Assembly: GCF_034931005.1 (NCBI RefSeq)
Contig: NZ_JAYGIN010000001.1
Location: 372,001-436,000 of the forward strand
Source: Arcicella sp034931005
GTDB taxonomy: Bacteria > Bacteroidota > Bacteroidia > Cytophagales > Spirosomataceae
DNA: 64,000 nucleotides
Reading direction: 5' to 3'
Below the pieces are notes generated by a model. It did no database searches, was not told the origin of the DNA, and saw only the letters and a program-made list of their open reading frames with translations. Position numbers and translations under genes: made by a program. Below, one piece after another: positions 35,334-42,913 of this stretch. Position 1 is the stretch's first letter. Each line of letters starts with the position of its first letter.

Positions 35334-35483
35334 CGGAACTATCTACAATTTGTCGCAGAATAAAATTAGCCCACAGATTGTACTGATTCAACGGATAAAT
35401 TTAAAGAAAAATCAGTGTAAATCTGTTTTATCTGTTCTATCCGTGGTCTAATTTTGTCTTCCGACAAATTGTAGATAATTCCG
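35334..35483. mobile_element. MITE-like element, copy 2 (same ends as copy 1, unrelated core)
   Basis: Terminal inverted repeats 35334-35355 and 35462-35483 agree at 21 of 22 positions (ATCTACAATTTGTCG within them) and match those of the element at 23547-23683. The 106-base core differs: it is an imperfect palindrome built from short phrases such as CCACAGATT and ATCTGTTTTATCTGT, with AAAATTAG at one end and CTAATTTT at the other. Confidence 0.75.
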
Positions 35484-35500
35484 AAACTATATTCGTCCGT

Positions 35501-35551
35501 AAAAGATAAAATCCTGAAAATCAAATATTTATTTTCAGGATTTTATCTTTT
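35501..35551. terminator. Hairpin with perfect 20-base arms upstream of pyrG
   Basis: Arms 35501-35520 and 35532-35551 are exactly complementary (AAAAGATAAAATCC... and reverse) around 11 bases, with the final four T of the right arm acting as a tail. It is 236 bases after the glycosyltransferase stop, with the MITE-like element in between, and may be that gene's terminator. Confidence 0.65.
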
Positions 35552-35733
35552 ATAAAACAAATCACTTTTACCCGCTTTTTCAGATTGATTTAACAAATAA
35601 TTAAAAACTTTTAATCTTATGATTCCATTCATAACCATCTGATTAATAATAATTTAATTTTAATTTTATCCCATTTTCAAGAATTCTATTTTCAAAACCT
35701 TTGTATTTACTACCTACTTCAACAAAAATGTCC

Positions 35734-35741
35734 TAACTTTG
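35734..35741 (+). promoter_or_regulatory. Putative -7 box (TAACTTTG) of pyrG
   Basis: Exact TAnnTTTG match. It implies a leader of about 170 bases before the ATG at 35920. No clear upstream TTG at the preferred distance. Confidence 0.5.
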
Positions 35742-35919
35742 TATCCCGTAACAACAGGTTGCGGAATATTCCTCCTCCTAAGTTTCTTTTCATAGAAGTC
35801 CCCATTCGTAATGTATGAATTATTGCCAAAATTATCTCAACAAGGTAATTTGTTAGGCTATTGTGCATATCTACGACTACCGACTTCAAGACTTACGACT
35901 AAAATAAAATTTATCAACC

Positions 35920-37569
35920 ATGTCAGGCAAAGGGCAACCTAAAACCGCAAAATACATTTTCGTTACGGGCGGTGTAACATCATCATTGGGCAAAGGAATT
36001 GTAGCTTCTTCTCTCGCTAAATTACTACAAGCCAGAGGCTTATCTGTAACAATTCAAAAATTTGACCCTTACATCAACATCGACCCAGGAACATTAAATC
36101 CTTATGAACACGGGGAATGTTATGTAACTAACGACGGTGCAGAAACCGACCTTGACCTTGGTCATTACGAGCGTTTTTTGGGAGTTCCAACTTCACAAGC
36201 TAACAACATTACGACGGGTCGAGTTTATAATAATGTTATCACGAAAGAACGTCGTGGAGATTATTTGGGAAAAACGGTTCAAGTTATTCCACATATTACC
36301 GACGAAATCAAACGTAATATTTTGCTTTTGGGTGAAACTGGTCTTTATGATATTGTCATTACCGAAATTGGAGGTTGCGTAGGAGATATTGAATCTTTGC
36401 CATTCATCGAAGCAGCTCGTCAATTGAAGTGGGATTTAGGCGAAAAAAATACGCTTTTTATTCACCTTACGCTTGTTCCTTATTTGGCATCAGCGGGTGA
36501 ATTGAAGACAAAACCAACGCAACATTCAGTGCGTGCTTTGTCTGAATTGGGCGTTCAACCAGATATTATTGTTTGTAGAACGGAACATCCAATTCCGATT
36601 GAAATGCGTCGTAAAATTGCACTTTTCTGTAACGTTTCTCCAAACGATGTTATTGAATCAATTGATGCAGAGACTATTTACGATGTGCCTTTATTGATGA
36701 GAAAAGAGAAGCTTGACCAACGTGCTTTGTATAAATTGGACATTTATAACGATAAAGACGCTGACCTTGAATCTTGGAAAAACTTCTTGGGTAAACTAAA
36801 AAATCCTACGGAGCAAATTACAGTTGGTTTAGTAGGAAAATACGTTGAATTGAAAGATTCATACAAATCAATTGCTGAAGGTTTGATTCATGCAGGAGCT
36901 GTTAACGAAACGAAAGTAAACGTAAAATGGATTTCATCTGAAAATTTGGTAGATGCAGGTTACGAAAAAAGATTAGAAGAACTTGACGGAATATTAGTTG
37001 CTCCAGGTTTCGGAGAAAGAGGAATTGAAGGGAAAATTAACGCTGTCAGATTTGCTCGTGAAAACAAAATTCCATTCTTTGGAATTTGTTTGGGAATGCA
37101 ATGTGCGGTTATTGAATACGCTCGTAACGTCTTAAAATTAGAAGATGCTCATTCATTTGAAATGAATCCAGAAACGACAAACCCTGTGATTGATTTGATG
37201 GAAGAACAAAAATCAGTGACAAACAAAGGCGGAACGATGCGATTAGGAGCTTATGCTTGTAAATTAGAAAAAGGCTCTTTGGCACATTCTATTTATGGAA
37301 AATTAAATATCCAAGAACGCCACCGTCACCGCTTTGAGTTTAACAATGCCTATTTAGAGCAATTTAAAACCGCAGGCATGATTCCAACGGGAATTAACCC
37401 AGAGTCAGGTTTGGTAGAAGTTGTTGAAATTAAAGACCATCCTTTCTTTATTGGTGTTCAGTTTCACCCAGAATATAAATCTAATGTAGCAAATCCAGCT
37501 CCGCTTTTTGTTCATTTTGTGAAAGCAGTATTGAAAAATGCGATTCCATTGATGAAGGGAGCGAAATAG
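35920..37569 (+). CDS. pyrG: CTP synthase
   Basis: A 549-residue enzyme making CTP from UTP, ATP and glutamine. The N-terminal synthetase domain (about 1-275) carries KYIFVTGGVTSSLGKGI with the P-loop, QKFDPYINIDPGTLNPYEHG and EIGGCVGDIESLPF. The C-terminal class I glutamine amidotransferase (about 295-545) has the nucleophile in FFGICLGMQCAVIE and the His-Glu pair in GVQFHPEYKSN. Full length and intact. It stands alone; the downstream gap contains a MITE-like element, a heptamer array and a terminator, so these are probably in its 3' untranslated region. Confidence 0.99.
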   Translation: MSGKGQPKTAKYIFVTGGVTSSLGKGIVASSLAKLLQARGLSVTIQKFDPYINIDPGTLNPYEHGECYVTNDGAETDLDLGHYERFLGVPTSQANNITTGRVYNNVITKERRGDYLGKTVQVIPHITDEIKRNILLLGETGLYDIVITEIGGCVGDIESLPFIEAARQLKWDLGEKNTLFIHLTLVPYLASAGELKTKPTQHSVRALSELGVQPDIIVCRTEHPIPIEMRRKIALFCNVSPNDVIESIDAETIYDVPLLMRKEKLDQRALYKLDIYNDKDADLESWKNFLGKLKNPTEQITVGLVGKYVELKDSYKSIAEGLIHAGAVNETKVNVKWISSENLVDAGYEKRLEELDGILVAPGFGERGIEGKINAVRFARENKIPFFGICLGMQCAVIEYARNVLKLEDAHSFEMNPETTNPVIDLMEEQKSVTNKGGTMRLGAYACKLEKGSLAHSIYGKLNIQERHRHRFEFNNAYLEQFKTAGMIPTGINPESGLVEVVEIKDHPFFIGVQFHPEYKSNVANPAPLFVHFVKAVLKNAIPLMKGAK

Positions 37570-37585
37570 GAATTTAGAGTTTAGA

Positions 37586-37783
37586 TGAACTGGTTAGTTA
37601 TATTGTACCCAATTAATGATTTCACAATCCCTGTAAATCTATGTGTTCTATTTTCTCTACATGGTTTATTTTATTACCATTGAGGTAGGATAGAAAACAT
37701 AGAATCTTAAACGTTTCGTTTTAGCAAAGCATTTTGTTGCAATAGTTAACACTAATATGAGTACAATTTAACTAACCAATTCA
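37586..37783. mobile_element. MITE-like element of 198 bp inside a TTTAGAG repeat
   Basis: The ends TGAACTGGTTAGTTATATTG (37586 on) and the complement at 37761-37783 form 23-base inverted repeats with two mismatches. An inner pair is CTATGTGTTCTAT / ATAGAAAACATAG. The element is flanked in direct orientation by TTTAGAGTTTAGA on the left and TTTAGAG repeats on the right, as if it had inserted into the array. No open frame. Not previously named to my knowledge. Confidence 0.6.
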
Positions 37784-37902
37784 TTTAGAGTTTAGAGTTT
37801 AGAGTTTAGAGTTTAGAGTTTAGAGTTTAGAGTTTAGAGTTTAGAGTTTAGAGTTTAGAGTTTAGAGTTTAGAGTTTAGAGTTTAGAGTTTAGAGTTTAG
37901 AG
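37784..37902. repeat. Heptamer minisatellite, 17 perfect copies of TTTAGAG
   Basis: 119 bases = 17 x 7 with no substitution. Two more partial copies lie left of the MITE-like element (37573-37585). Located between the pyrG stop and its apparent terminator. The same heptamer, mixed with an octamer, occurs at 54118-54432. Confidence 0.95.
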
Positions 37903-37948
37903 AAAAAGGCTTTTTAGTGGATTAAGTTCCCTAAAAAGCCTTTTTATT
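37903..37948. terminator. Terminator following the heptamer array
   Basis: Perfect 15-base arms AAAAAGGCTTTTTAG (37903-37917) and complement (37931-37945), 13-base loop, then T-rich. Likely terminates pyrG, 330 bases after its stop; the A-run makes it usable for the convergent cupin gene too. Confidence 0.8.
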
Positions 37949-37998
37949 TTATGAGGTATAAAACACATAACTAATACCTCATAACTCTTAACTAATAC

Positions 37999-38340
37999 CT
38001 AAGAAACCAAGTCTTCCCGCATTGGGTTAAAAACGTCTATCAAAAGACCTTCTTCTAAACAAATAACTCCATGAGTGATATTGGAAGGAGCAAAATAGAC
38101 ATCACCTTCCGATAAAATCTTTTTATCCTCTCCTATTGTCACTTCAAATTTTCCTTTTGCGATATAACTAATTTGCTTGTGCGGATGATAATGCAATGCT
38201 CCGATTCCGCCTTTTTCAAAAGCTACTTTCATTAACATCACATCATTATCGTAAGACATAATTTTACGACGAAGCCCTCCTCCCAATTCTTCCCAAGCTA
38301 TTTCATTATCTTCTACTAAAGTTTTTCCAAAAATATTCAT
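37999..38340 (-). CDS. Cupin-domain protein
   Basis: A 113-residue single-domain beta-barrel protein. The two cupin motifs are visible: GALHYHPHKQISYIAKGKFE (first motif with metal-binding histidines) and GDVYFAPSNITHGVICLEEG (second motif with the last histidine). Small stand-alone cupins can be isomerases, dioxygenases or sugar-binding proteins; nothing here decides. It starts with NIFGKTLVEDNEIAWEELGG, a form seen in proteins annotated only as cupin. No signal peptide. Convergent with pyrG; it lies downstream of the M43 protease gene on the same strand, 59 bases away, and could be co-transcribed with it. Confidence 0.88.
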   Translation of the reverse strand: MNIFGKTLVEDNEIAWEELGGGLRRKIMSYDNDVMLMKVAFEKGGIGALHYHPHKQISYIAKGKFEVTIGEDKKILSEGDVYFAPSNITHGVICLEEGLLIDVFNPMREDLVS

Positions 38341-38399
38341 ATCAAAATTCGTTTTTATTTAGAAGAAGGAAAAGTATAAAATTTACTGATAACTTAATT

Positions 38400-40538
38400 T
38401 TATGGTGTAACTAACTTCAATAATCCAGTTTGTTGGAGTGTCAAAACGCCGTATGCTCTTAAATCTTTTGCGTGAGCAGTTATAGAAGATGGAACGGTAA
38501 CCGTATGTCCAGAAGTGATAGTAACAATATCCAAATTAGTTGGAATTCTGGCACATGACCAAACGGTTGAATCATCCCAATTTCCCGATTTGACAGAATA
38601 CATTGAACAATTATTGGTTACGGTTAGAGCATAATCTTCTATTTGACCAGAGCCAAAGCCCGTTTGTCCAACAATTGTACAAGAATTGGAAGACGAAGAT
38701 GGGTCTGCTAAAACTCTCACTCTCAATAATGTATTTGCTACTGCGGTATTAGGAATTGTAATTGTTCCAGAATAAACGTTTCCACCCGTTAAACCACTGG
38801 TTGTGCCAGATAAAACCGTTTCGTCCGCCTCTATAAACTGTCCGTTATTATTATAATCAATATAAACCTTGACTTTATGAGCATTGGTAAAATATCCGCC
38901 CACTGTTAAAGTATAAGTATTTCCAGCAACGACATTTGTTTGATTAAGACAAGAATTATCCACATAATTTTTCCCATCTGATTGTGAACTCGACGATGTT
39001 GTATTTATGGCAGGTGTTCCATTAAAGGCGAAACTAGCAATTCCAAAATAAACACTCAATCCATTGCTTGCCGTTGGCGTACAGGCGACTGGGGAATTGT
39101 CCCCTAATGAGCAACATGGACTAATAACTGTCTGCTGATTATTACCACAACCATTTGCATCACTTACTGTTAAAACAACGTTTGTACCATTAGGGACATT
39201 AATGACACTATTTCCGATAACCATTCCTAATGAACTTGTAACGATAAAATTGTTCGGATTATTAAAAGTTAAACTATAAAAACCACCTGTTCCGCAAGCT
39301 GTAACAATATTAGTAACTCCGGGATTATAGAAAAGTACCGTTTTAGTATCAGTTAAACCATTGGCACAAGTGAGTCCATACGTCCAAGTAGATTGCTGAC
39401 CAGCACTTAATACGGGTTTTAAGCCATAACTTGTTACAACATTTCCATTAATTGTCATAGTTTGAATAGAACTACACAAACACATGGCTGAAAAATTAGG
39501 AAAAGCTGTGGATGTACAAAAAGTTGGTGTTGCAGATATTGTTGCCACTGGAATACTCGGAGTTGTTTGCAAAACTGGCGAAGTCAATAACACTGAATGA
39601 TAAGATTCAATAAAATTTCGCATAAACGTTTTTTGATTCACCGTAAATTGAGTTCCACAATTAGTATTCAAATAATTCATAATATTTTTCTGAATATTCC
39701 CATAAGCAGCATTGGTACAAGGATTTATACTGTTCATCGCAGTTGTAGAACACGACCATTCATGTGAACAAATTGAACCAATTGAATAAGCCGTTAAATT
39801 AGGTGTATCTGTCAAACCATCGCCATCGCCACAATTACAGTTTGTGGTAGTCCCTGGAGTAGCATCTGTTGGAAATGGGTGAGCCAATCCAAAATAATGA
39901 GCAATTTCATGTGGAGAAACTTGTTCATTAGGTGTTTTCACAGAATTTGCCAAAACAATAAAGCCTTCACTTGGTCCACCCACTCCTGCAGCACCATTGT
40001 CCAATTTATGAACAATCCAGATATTTGCATAAAGGTTTTTAGGCCAAACCTTCCAACTTTGTATAGTTGCCCATGAAACGCCAGTATTAAAAACGCCCTT
40101 TGATACATAAGTTGCATTTCCAGAAGCATCGTATCTTGTAATACCCGTTGTGGTATTGCAAGTTGGGTCTTGTTTTGCCAATTCAAACTCAATTTCAATA
40201 TCTTGGCTACCAGCAAATGCTCCCGTAGCACGATATGCAGCATTCAAATTAGCCACCATTGTATTTACTTCTGTATCAGTAATAATACTTGATGAAGTAC
40301 TCGGCTCAATTACATGAACAACAAGCGGAATTTTAACAACACCTGTCAATAACGAAGTTTGGTTGCCCTGATTTTGACCTTTCAAAGAATTCATTTTCGC
40401 TAAAACTTGTCTGGAAATTTCCTGCGTTTGAGCATCAGGTTCATACACGCATTTGTACGGAACATCCTGAGCTTGAATTTTGGTTGAAGAAAAAAGAATA
40501 AAAATTAAAAGAATGAAGCAGTTGAGAATTGTTTTCAT
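38400..40538 (-). CDS. Secreted M43 (cytophagalysin/pappalysin-like) metalloprotease with GEVED domain
   Basis: A 712-residue secreted zinc protease. Signal peptide 1-23, then about 25-320 is the M43 domain with the full motif HEIAHYFGLAHPF: His210, Glu211, His214, His220. Several Cys-rich segments follow (CNCGDGDGLTDTPNL). A beta-rich region is at about 330-480, then a GEVED domain (VKVYIDYNNNGQFIEADETV; GQIEDYALTV). The last 75 residues (NWDDSTVWSCARIPTNLDIV, TSGHTVTVPSS) resemble a right-handed beta-helix start seen in some Bacteroidota adhesins. Unlike the M14 protein, I see no type IX sorting domain at the end, so it may be truncated or use another exit route. Confidence 0.92.
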   Translation of the reverse strand: MKTILNCFILLIFILFSSTKIQAQDVPYKCVYEPDAQTQEISRQVLAKMNSLKGQNQGNQTSLLTGVVKIPLVVHVIEPSTSSSIITDTEVNTMVANLNAAYRATGAFAGSQDIEIEFELAKQDPTCNTTTGITRYDASGNATYVSKGVFNTGVSWATIQSWKVWPKNLYANIWIVHKLDNGAAGVGGPSEGFIVLANSVKTPNEQVSPHEIAHYFGLAHPFPTDATPGTTTNCNCGDGDGLTDTPNLTAYSIGSICSHEWSCSTTAMNSINPCTNAAYGNIQKNIMNYLNTNCGTQFTVNQKTFMRNFIESYHSVLLTSPVLQTTPSIPVATISATPTFCTSTAFPNFSAMCLCSSIQTMTINGNVVTSYGLKPVLSAGQQSTWTYGLTCANGLTDTKTVLFYNPGVTNIVTACGTGGFYSLTFNNPNNFIVTSSLGMVIGNSVINVPNGTNVVLTVSDANGCGNNQQTVISPCCSLGDNSPVACTPTASNGLSVYFGIASFAFNGTPAINTTSSSSQSDGKNYVDNSCLNQTNVVAGNTYTLTVGGYFTNAHKVKVYIDYNNNGQFIEADETVLSGTTSGLTGGNVYSGTITIPNTAVANTLLRVRVLADPSSSSNSCTIVGQTGFGSGQIEDYALTVTNNCSMYSVKSGNWDDSTVWSCARIPTNLDIVTITSGHTVTVPSSITAHAKDLRAYGVLTLQQTGLLKLVTP

Positions 40539-40870
40539 TTTGAAATAGCATTTTGAGTAAATAATAACAAAAGCTACTTAGACTATTGGGAATCTATTAA
40601 AGTAATTGCTAAGGTAAAAAGATTTTTATTGAAAAAAAATGACCTCCTCAAAATCTAAGAAAAACTACCTTTCAACTACTTAGTATCAACCACTAATCAC
40701 AATTAAACCAAAAGCATTGCCAAATAACGAATAAGTCTTAGTAATTTTGTAGAATCAAAGCCAAACGCTTTAACGGTTTTCATAATTTTTGAACTAATTA
40801 ACCGATAAAATTCTTTTTTGAATGATTGAGTCAATAAACTCAATCATCAAAACTTAATACTTTTAAAACA
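40539..40870. other. Intergenic region between divergent M43 and yidC genes
   Basis: 332 bases, AT-rich, no gene. Only the yidC -7 box (40742-40749) is recognisable. Confidence 0.6.
40742..40749 (+). promoter_or_regulatory. Putative -7 box (TAATTTTG) of yidC
   Basis: Exact TAnnTTTG match with a TTG at 40717-40719, 22 bases upstream, one more than preferred. The start codon is 121 bases downstream. Confidence 0.5.
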
Positions 40871-42730
40871 ATGATGGATAGAAATCAAGTCACGGGGTTA
40901 GTATTGATAATGGCAATGTTGCTGGGTTATCAATTTTTCTTTGCCCCAAAGATTGAACCAGAGAAACCACAAGACAAAGCCAAAACAACTCAAGCTTCTG
41001 CCACTCCTCAAAAAGTAGCCACTCCAGACTCAAATGCTTTAAAATCAGCCGCAGGTGATTTTGCATCGGCAGCCGTTGGAACGCCAAAAGATGTTGTGTT
41101 AGAAAATAAAGATATTAAAGTTACTTTTTCTACACAAGGTGGACGAGTGAAACAAGTTTTATTGAAAAACTATAAAACTTACACCACTTTTGAAGAACAA
41201 AAAAATGACCCTTTAGTAATTTTTGACGAAGCTTTTGATAAAATTTCCCTCGAATTACCAACAACCAAAGGAAATATTGATTTGAATAAATTGTATTTCA
41301 ATACTTCATCTGTCGGTGGAATGGTTGCTGAAGGAAAAACAGAGAAAGTTGTCTTTACTTTACAATTAGCTAATGGACAATCAGTTGAACAGTCTTATTC
41401 ATTGGCTGGTGCTGGTTTTTTATTGGATAATGATTTAAAACTGACTGGTTTAAACGGAATCTTGAAAAATGAATCCGTTAAACTGAATTGGTTAGAAAAC
41501 GTTCGTCCGACTGAAAAAGATTTAACAGAAAACCGTAAAGCAACCGTAAATTATTTATTAAATGATGGTGAAAATTTCGACCAACTTTCTGAAACACCAA
41601 CGGGAGCAAATGATGCTACTTTAGACCAACCTTTAAAGTGGGTTTCTTTCAAGAAAAAATACTTCTTGTCAAGTTTTATTACGAAAAATGAGCCAATCCA
41701 AAAAGCACAAGTTTTCGGAACTGCCAACGAACAAGATTCGGTAAATATCAAAACGCTTCGTGCCAATATGGATTTGGATTTAGCAGGTATTAAAGCAGGA
41801 AAAGGTAATTTTCAATGGTATTTTGGACCAAATGATTATAACATCATCAAAAACGTTGCCCCAGGTTTTGGCAAAAACGTAAAATTGAGTTATGACATTT
41901 TCTTGCCAATCACTCGCTATATTTTTGTTCCGTTATTTAATGTTTTAGAAACGGTTTTCTCAAACTATGGTTTGTTGATTATTGCATTAGTTTTGATTAT
42001 CAAATTTGCTCTTTTACCATTGACTTACAAGTCGTATGTGAGCATGGCTAAAATGAGAATTTTACAGCCTGAATTAAATGCTTTAAAAGAGAAAATTGGT
42101 GACGATGCAGCCAAACAACAACAAGCTCAAATGAAATTGTACGGAGAAGTTGGTGTAAGTCCATTGAGTGGTTGTATTCCTGTTTTGGCAACCATGCCTG
42201 TTTTGATGGCGGTATTTATGCTCTTCCCGAACTTGATTAACTTGCGTCAGGAGTCGTTTTTATGGGCAAATGACCTTTCAACTTTCGACTCGATTGCTAC
42301 TTTACCGTTCAGTATTCCATTGTACGGAAATCATATCAGTTTGTTTACATTGTTGATGACCGTTTCAAGTATTGCTTACGGTTATTATAACAACCAAAAT
42401 ACGCCTGACCAAACAGGACAACCCATTGACATGAAGAAAATGGCATACATCACGCCTGTCATTTTTATGTTTGTGATGAACTCTTTACCAGCAGGTATGA
42501 GTTTCTACTATTTCATTTCAAACATTGTAACCATTTTACAACAAATTGGTATTCGTAAGTTTGTTGATGAAGATAAAATCAAGGCAATTTTGGACGAAAA
42601 TCGTAAGAAAATTGCAGCAGGTGGCGTTAAAAAATCTCGTTTCTCTGAATATATTTCAAAGCAAATGAAAGCGGTTGAAGAAGCACAAAAAACGCAACAA
42701 GAAGAAACAGGAAAGAAAAAGAAGAAATAA
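40871..42730 (+). CDS. yidC: Membrane protein insertase YidC
   Basis: A 619-residue Gram-negative-type YidC. Residues 1-25 are the first membrane helix (NQVTGLVLIMAMLLGYQFFF), then a periplasmic beta-supersandwich domain (about 80-350) including TFSTQGGRVKQVLLKNYKTY, and the conserved Oxa1 core (about 355-570) with five helices: LFNVLETVFSNYGLLIIALV, PLTYKSYVSMAKMRILQPEL, GVSPLSGCIPVLATMPVLMA, and YITPVIFMFVMNSLPAGMSF. The C-terminal tail is strongly basic (KKKKK), as in ribosome-binding versions. The insertase helps inner-membrane proteins fold. An in-frame ATG one codon later (40874) is an equally possible start. Confidence 0.98.
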   Translation: MMDRNQVTGLVLIMAMLLGYQFFFAPKIEPEKPQDKAKTTQASATPQKVATPDSNALKSAAGDFASAAVGTPKDVVLENKDIKVTFSTQGGRVKQVLLKNYKTYTTFEEQKNDPLVIFDEAFDKISLELPTTKGNIDLNKLYFNTSSVGGMVAEGKTEKVVFTLQLANGQSVEQSYSLAGAGFLLDNDLKLTGLNGILKNESVKLNWLENVRPTEKDLTENRKATVNYLLNDGENFDQLSETPTGANDATLDQPLKWVSFKKKYFLSSFITKNEPIQKAQVFGTANEQDSVNIKTLRANMDLDLAGIKAGKGNFQWYFGPNDYNIIKNVAPGFGKNVKLSYDIFLPITRYIFVPLFNVLETVFSNYGLLIIALVLIIKFALLPLTYKSYVSMAKMRILQPELNALKEKIGDDAAKQQQAQMKLYGEVGVSPLSGCIPVLATMPVLMAVFMLFPNLINLRQESFLWANDLSTFDSIATLPFSIPLYGNHISLFTLLMTVSSIAYGYYNNQNTPDQTGQPIDMKKMAYITPVIFMFVMNSLPAGMSFYYFISNIVTILQQIGIRKFVDEDKIKAILDENRKKIAAGGVKKSRFSEYISKQMKAVEEAQKTQQEETGKKKKK

Positions 42731-42799
42731 GTGGTGAATGGAAATTAGTTATTAGAAATTGGTTTTCCAATAAGCTAATTGGTGATTGTTTCACAAAAC

Positions 42800-42833
42800 A
42801 AAAGGCGATAGATTCAAAATCTATCGCCTTTTT
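42800..42833 (+). terminator. Rho-independent terminator of yidC
   Basis: Perfect 15-base arms (AAAAGGCGATAGATT and complement) around a 3-base loop, followed by T. Located 70 bases after the yidC stop. Confidence 0.9.
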
Positions 42834-42847
42834 GATTGTAAGATAAT

Positions 42848-42904
42848 GTAGTGGCGAATAGCATTCGCCATTATTGTAAAATGGCGAATGCTATTCGCCA
42901 CTAC
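42848..42904. repeat. REP-like mirror pair with GTAG heads (perfect 25-bp inverted repeat)
   Basis: Arms 42848-42872 and 42880-42904 are perfectly complementary; both outer ends read GTAG from outside, and each arm holds its own hairpin (TGGCGAATAGCATTCGCCA, one mismatch region at the tip). Sits between the yidC terminator and the stop of the AddA-like gene. Same architecture as 7096-7164 with different stems. Confidence 0.85.
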
Positions 42905-42913
42905 CAATCCAAT

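Larger units (their letters stand above)
35265..35919. other. Intergenic region upstream of pyrG
   Basis: 655 bases without a gene. It contains a MITE-like element (35334-35483), a 20-bp stem hairpin (35501-35551), the pyrG -7 box (35734-35741) and a leader of about 170 bases before the pyrG start. I see no known riboswitch or attenuator in the leader. Confidence 0.7.

Noticed and set aside
35742..35919. A riboswitch or pyrimidine attenuator in the long pyrG leader
   Set aside because: I looked for C-rich start-site slippage or known riboswitch cores and found only short ACGACT-like words; nothing supportable.
37784..37902. Telomere-like repeat marking a linear chromosome end
   Set aside because: TTTAGAG resembles plant telomere repeats by one base, but the array is internal, short and between ordinary genes.
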